Made by a program: the position numbers and the translations under genes. The notes beneath the pieces are model-generated. The model was given only the letters and a program-made list of their open reading frames with translations. It was not told the DNA's origin and searched no databases. A stretch of DNA of 64,000 nt from Pseudomonadota bacterium (GTDB taxonomy: Bacteria > Pseudomonadota > Gammaproteobacteria > Steroidobacterales > Steroidobacteraceae). Location of the stretch: the NCBI GenBank assembly GCA_023433515.1, contig JAEZCN010000197.1:1-64000 (forward strand), given 5' to 3'. This document shows, piece by piece, positions 61,723-64,000 of this stretch. Every line of letters starts with the position of its first letter. Position 1 is the first letter of the stretch.

Positions 61723-62066
61723 CGCGCAATAAAAGTTACAAAAACGCTGTGTTTTTGCAGTTTCTCGTTTGGATGATCGAATCGTGAGCACATGCGTGCG
61801 CTTCTAATGAAAACAAACAGATACAGAACGTGACCATCCGGGAGATCGCGGAATTGAATAAACGTGACACCCGATCTGCGGGATTGTTCGTAAGTTCCTG
61901 ATTCACGGAAACGCAACGGGCGCACGTTATCGATCGACGGCCATCAGCCGTGGGTCAACCGCGGCCGGGTTGCTGCGTTTCACCCCTCATGACCGCGTTT
62001 GTTACGCTCGCCGGCGTTTATAACACGCCCGTTTTTGCGGGCGGGCGGAGTCGCACCCGAGGATTG
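61696..62066. other. 371-bp gap between priA and the third sigma gene
   Basis: The longest gap in the window. It holds DnaA-box-like sequences (with priA's promoter), an AT-rich tract, a 26-bp stretch at 61894-61919 that resembles one at 41396-41421, and small hairpins (for example CGCCCG/CGGGCG at 62026-62043). I see no coding ORF. Promoter boxes for the sigma gene are not certain: TATAAC at 62019-62024 is the best -10 candidate. Confidence 0.6.
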
Positions 62067-62600
62067 ATGACGAGTCGCGCTCTCGATCAGTTTCTGACCG
62101 GCGTCGAGAAGCGCGCATTCAAGATCGCGCAACTTGCATTACGCAACGACGACGATGCTCTCGACGCCGTACAGGATGCGATGATGAAACTCGTGCAGTC
62201 GTATGCATCGCGGCCCGAGTCGGAATGGCGTCCGCTGTTCTATCGAATCCTCTCGAATCGCATTCGCGACATGCAGCGGCGGCGCACGGTGCGCGGAAGG
62301 ATCATGTCGTGGCTGCCGCTGCGTGATGCCGACGACGAGGAAATCGATCCGATCGCGGCCGCGCCGAGTCCGGAGGCCACTCCCGCCCAGCGTCTCGAGC
62401 TCGACGAGGCGATCGGCGTACTGGAGCAGGCGCTGGCCGAACTGCCGGCGCGCCAGCAGGAAGCGTTCCTGTTGCGGAACTTCGAAGGGTTGGACGTGAG
62501 CGAGACCGCGAACGCGATGGGCTGCTCCGAAGGCAGCGTGAAGACGCATTATTTCCGCGCGCTGGCGACGCTGCGCGCGCGGCTCGGTGAAGTATTCTGA
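62067..62600 (+). CDS. Sigma-70 family RNA polymerase sigma factor (third)
   Basis: 177 residues from ATG 62067 (GAGG about 5 nt before). Region 2: ALDQFLTGVEKRAFKIAQLALRNDDDALDAVQDAMMKLVQSYAS, then WRPLFYRILSNRIRDMQRRRTVRG. Region 4: LEQALAELPARQQEAFLLRNFEGLDVSETANAMGCSEGSVKTHYFRALATLRARL. Many beta- and gammaproteobacteria carry this sigma factor beside DUF3619 and DUF3106 genes, exactly as here. The regulon is not known. Confidence 0.93.
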   Translation: MTSRALDQFLTGVEKRAFKIAQLALRNDDDALDAVQDAMMKLVQSYASRPESEWRPLFYRILSNRIRDMQRRRTVRGRIMSWLPLRDADDEEIDPIAAAPSPEATPAQRLELDEAIGVLEQALAELPARQQEAFLLRNFEGLDVSETANAMGCSEGSVKTHYFRALATLRARLGEVF

Positions 62601-62611
62601 AGGCTGCAGCC

Positions 62612-62974
62612 ATGAGCGACCGCACACCGTTGGAAAAACGCACGCAGGAGGTACTCGAGGAGAGCACGGCTCGACTCGATGGCCGCACGCGCTCGCGGCT
62701 CACGCAGGCGCGGCATGCCGCACTGGAGCAACTCGAACGCCCGGCACGGTTCACCGGCTGGCGCACCTACCTGCCAGCGGGAGCCGCGGCGGCGGTGGCG
62801 GTCCTTGCGGTGATGATCTGGTCCGGACCGCGCGGTGTGGATTCGCTGCCCGCGCAGGCCACGAACGCCGTGGAAGATTTCGAGTTGCTCGCCGATGTCG
62901 AAGCGCCGGATTTCGTCGCCGATGCCGCGGATCTCGAGTTCTACGAATGGGCCGCAAGTGAAGTGGAAACATGA
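62612..62974 (+). CDS. DUF3619 membrane protein, putative anti-sigma
   Basis: 120 residues, 11 bp after the sigma gene. The N-terminus (LEKRTQEVLEESTARLDGRTRSRLTQARHAALEQL) is the DUF3619 helix. One membrane helix (YLPAGAAAAVAVLAVMIW) follows, then an acidic tail (VEDFELLADVEAPDFVADAADLEFYEWAASE). Position and topology suggest it holds the sigma factor at the membrane; this is inference. It overlaps the next gene by 4 bp. Confidence 0.85.
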   Translation: MSDRTPLEKRTQEVLEESTARLDGRTRSRLTQARHAALEQLERPARFTGWRTYLPAGAAAAVAVLAVMIWSGPRGVDSLPAQATNAVEDFELLADVEAPDFVADAADLEFYEWAASEVET

Positions 62975-63162
62975 GCGACCCGAACAAGGCCCCGAAGAAA
63001 ACGGATCCAGAAGACGACCTGCTCGAGTTCCTCGGCGGCATCGACGAGATCAACGACGAATCGGAGGACGACGGTTTCGCGGATTTTCTCGCCAGGGCGG
63101 ACATCGAACGGCTCAAGGAAGCCGCCCGCAGTCCGCGCCCACCCGTGAAGGACGGCGAATGA
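62971..63162 (+). CDS. 63-residue acidic protein
   Basis: The 63-residue product is strongly acidic in the middle (DPEDDLLEFLGGIDEINDESEDDGFADFLARADIERL) and basic/Pro-rich at both ends. It overlaps DUF3619 and the DUF3106 gene by 4 bp each, so it is translated with them. No known domain is recognised. Its D/E-rich part and GFADFL-like segment resemble small regulators, but no function can be given. Confidence 0.7.
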   Translation: MSDPNKAPKKTDPEDDLLEFLGGIDEINDESEDDGFADFLARADIERLKEAARSPRPPVKDGE

Positions 63163-63752
63163 AAACCGGGCGCAATCCAGGATTCACGCGTCGCGCCGCG
63201 TTGGCCGCCCTTTGCGCCGTCGGGCTGCAGTGTGTGGTCGCGCCTCGCCTGCGCGCGCACGCGCCCGAGGACGGCGCGGCCGCCACGGCCAACGCACCGG
63301 CCTCGATCGCCTGGTCCAGTCTCACGCCCGAGGAACAGCAGGTCCTGGACCGTTTCACAGACCGCTGGAACACCCTCGCGCCCGAGCAGCAGCAGAAGCT
63401 GCTGCGCGGCAGTCGCCGCTGGTTATCGATGACACCGGAGGAGCGCGAGCGCGCCCAGGCGCGTTTCAAGCGCTGGCGCGAGCTCACACCCGAGCAACGC
63501 GAGGCGGCGCGTCGCCGCTGGCACGAATACCGCGAGCTCACGCCGGAGCAGCAGCAGCGCGTGCGCGAGGGGTATCACCGGCTGAAGAAGCTCACGCCGG
63601 AGCAACGCCAGAAGCTGCGCGAACGCTGGGAGAACGCCACGCCCGAAGAGCGCCAGAAGTGGCTGGAGCGCCGCCGCGAGCGCCGGGAGCAGCCGCGCCA
63701 GCAGTCCGGGGAGCACTCTCCGCGGCCTGAGCAGCCGCGGCAGGATCCCTAA
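63159..63752 (+). CDS. DUF3106 exported repeat protein
   Basis: 197 residues. The start at ATG 63159 overlaps the upstream stop and gives a signal peptide (FTRRAALAALCAVGLQCVVAPRLRA). The mature protein is built from short helical repeats of the type L-T-P-E-Q/E-x-x-x (SSLTPEEQQVLDRFTDRW, RELTPEQREAARRRWHEY, KKLTPEQRQKLRERWENA). It ends in an Arg/Gln/Pro tail. DUF3106 proteins are thought to be periplasmic; the role in the sigma operon is unknown. It could be a substrate or sensor for the sigma system. Confidence 0.88.
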   Translation: MKTGRNPGFTRRAALAALCAVGLQCVVAPRLRAHAPEDGAAATANAPASIAWSSLTPEEQQVLDRFTDRWNTLAPEQQQKLLRGSRRWLSMTPEERERAQARFKRWRELTPEQREAARRRWHEYRELTPEQQQRVREGYHRLKKLTPEQRQKLRERWENATPEERQKWLERRRERREQPRQQSGEHSPRPEQPRQDP

Positions 63753-64000
63753 CTACTGCGCCGACGGGCCGCCCGGCTCCTTCGGTATCTGCTTCGTCCC
63801 GGAGCCCGGGCTCTTCCAGTTGATCACGAAATACGTCGCGGGCGTGTCGCCGATGTTCTTGACGCCATGCGGCTGCATCGAGGCATAGAACAGGATGCCG
63901 CCCGGACCGACCACGACTTCCTTGCCGTTGACGTGGGCCTGGAGGGTGCCCTCGCGCACGATGACGATTTCCTCGTTCGGATGCGTGTGCGGCGGGTGCG
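63753..64000 (-). CDS. Cupin-domain protein, C-terminal part (runs off right edge)
   Basis: Only the last 82 residues are visible; the start lies beyond base 64000. The visible part, HPPHTHPNEEIVIVREGTLQAHVNGKEVVVGPGG, is a cupin motif 1 (H-x-H-x(4)-E...G), followed by ILFYASMQPHGVKNIGDTPATYFVINW as motif 2 with its His. Metal binding through these His and Glu residues is likely. No substrate can be given. Its stop codon lies 1 bp from that of the DUF3106 gene on the other strand. Confidence 0.85.
   Translation of the reverse strand, partial: HPPHTHPNEEIVIVREGTLQAHVNGKEVVVGPGGILFYASMQPHGVKNIGDTPATYFVINWKSPGSGTKQIPKEPGGPSAQ

Noticed and set aside
61688..62066. A chromosomal origin of replication
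   Set aside because: Three DnaA-like boxes and one AT-rich tract are too few, and no dnaA, dnaN, gidA or parAB gene is in the window. The cluster is kept as a finding only.

Overview
The window is a gene-dense piece of bacterial chromosome, roughly two thirds G+C by eye, with about 59 supportable protein genes (two cut by the window edges), one decayed gene, no rRNA or tRNA gene that I could recognise, no CRISPR array, no insertion sequence and no prophage. Gene content and order point to a gammaproteobacterium close to the Xanthomonadales/Nevskiales/Steroidobacteraceae. The signs are dprA-smg-topA, LysM protein with def-fmt-rsmB-DUF4390-ntrY-ntrX, argS with a SPOR protein near priA, gspA-gspB, and a FadE-type acyl-CoA dehydrogenase. 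The assignment is an inference from synteny, not from a marker-gene comparison.

Layout. 1-12 kb: a truncated receiver-like protein, a three-gene chain (secreted DUF, GNAT acetyltransferase, exported rhodanese), type II secretion assembly genes gspB and gspA, DNA polymerase IV, two small-family proteins (DUF4399, DUF3667), fadE, and a LysR regulator divergent from a DoxX protein. 12-15 kb: a methyltransferase relic, mdh, and an ECF sigma operon with a putative anti-sigma protein and a tiny exported protein. 15-21 kb: two transporter operons. The first is controlled by a YtrA/GntR repressor with a palindromic operator lying on its own promoter. The second is an MCE (Mla-like) lipid transporter cassette. 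21-31 kb: a phospholipase D family protein, an ABC-F ATPase, two unknowns, a GGDEF/EAL signalling protein, a VanY-type peptidase and an HD hydrolase. 31-38 kb: xthA, an M3 oligopeptidase, aroE, a second sigma/anti-sigma pair, rlmJ, a lipoprotein and a DUF1203 protein. 38-47 kb: a large secreted subtilisin-like protease, topA, smg, dprA and a LysM lipoprotein. 47-54 kb: def-fmt-rsmB-DUF4390-ntrY-ntrX, a translation-to-signalling run with tight overlaps. 54-64 kb: an SmpA-domain protein, a CapA-like lipoprotein, a SPOR protein, argS, an EF-hand protein, priA, a third sigma-factor operon (sigma, DUF3619, a 63-residue acidic protein, DUF3106), and a truncated cupin protein.

The most interesting material is non-coding or regulatory. 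There is a roughly 130-bp element with long imperfect inverted arms between the protease gene and topA. A REP-like inverted repeat sits between the EF-hand gene and priA. Three DnaA-box-like sequences next to an AT-rich stretch lie at the priA 5' end. A cluster of stem-loops lies between the two ABC operons. The octamer CTAACTAC recurs, often forcing the rare leucine codon CTA. NtrX has lost the sigma-54 contact motif and the Walker A lysine. Three separate sigma/anti-sigma modules lie in 64 kb. Nothing here amounts to a clearly new multi-gene system.
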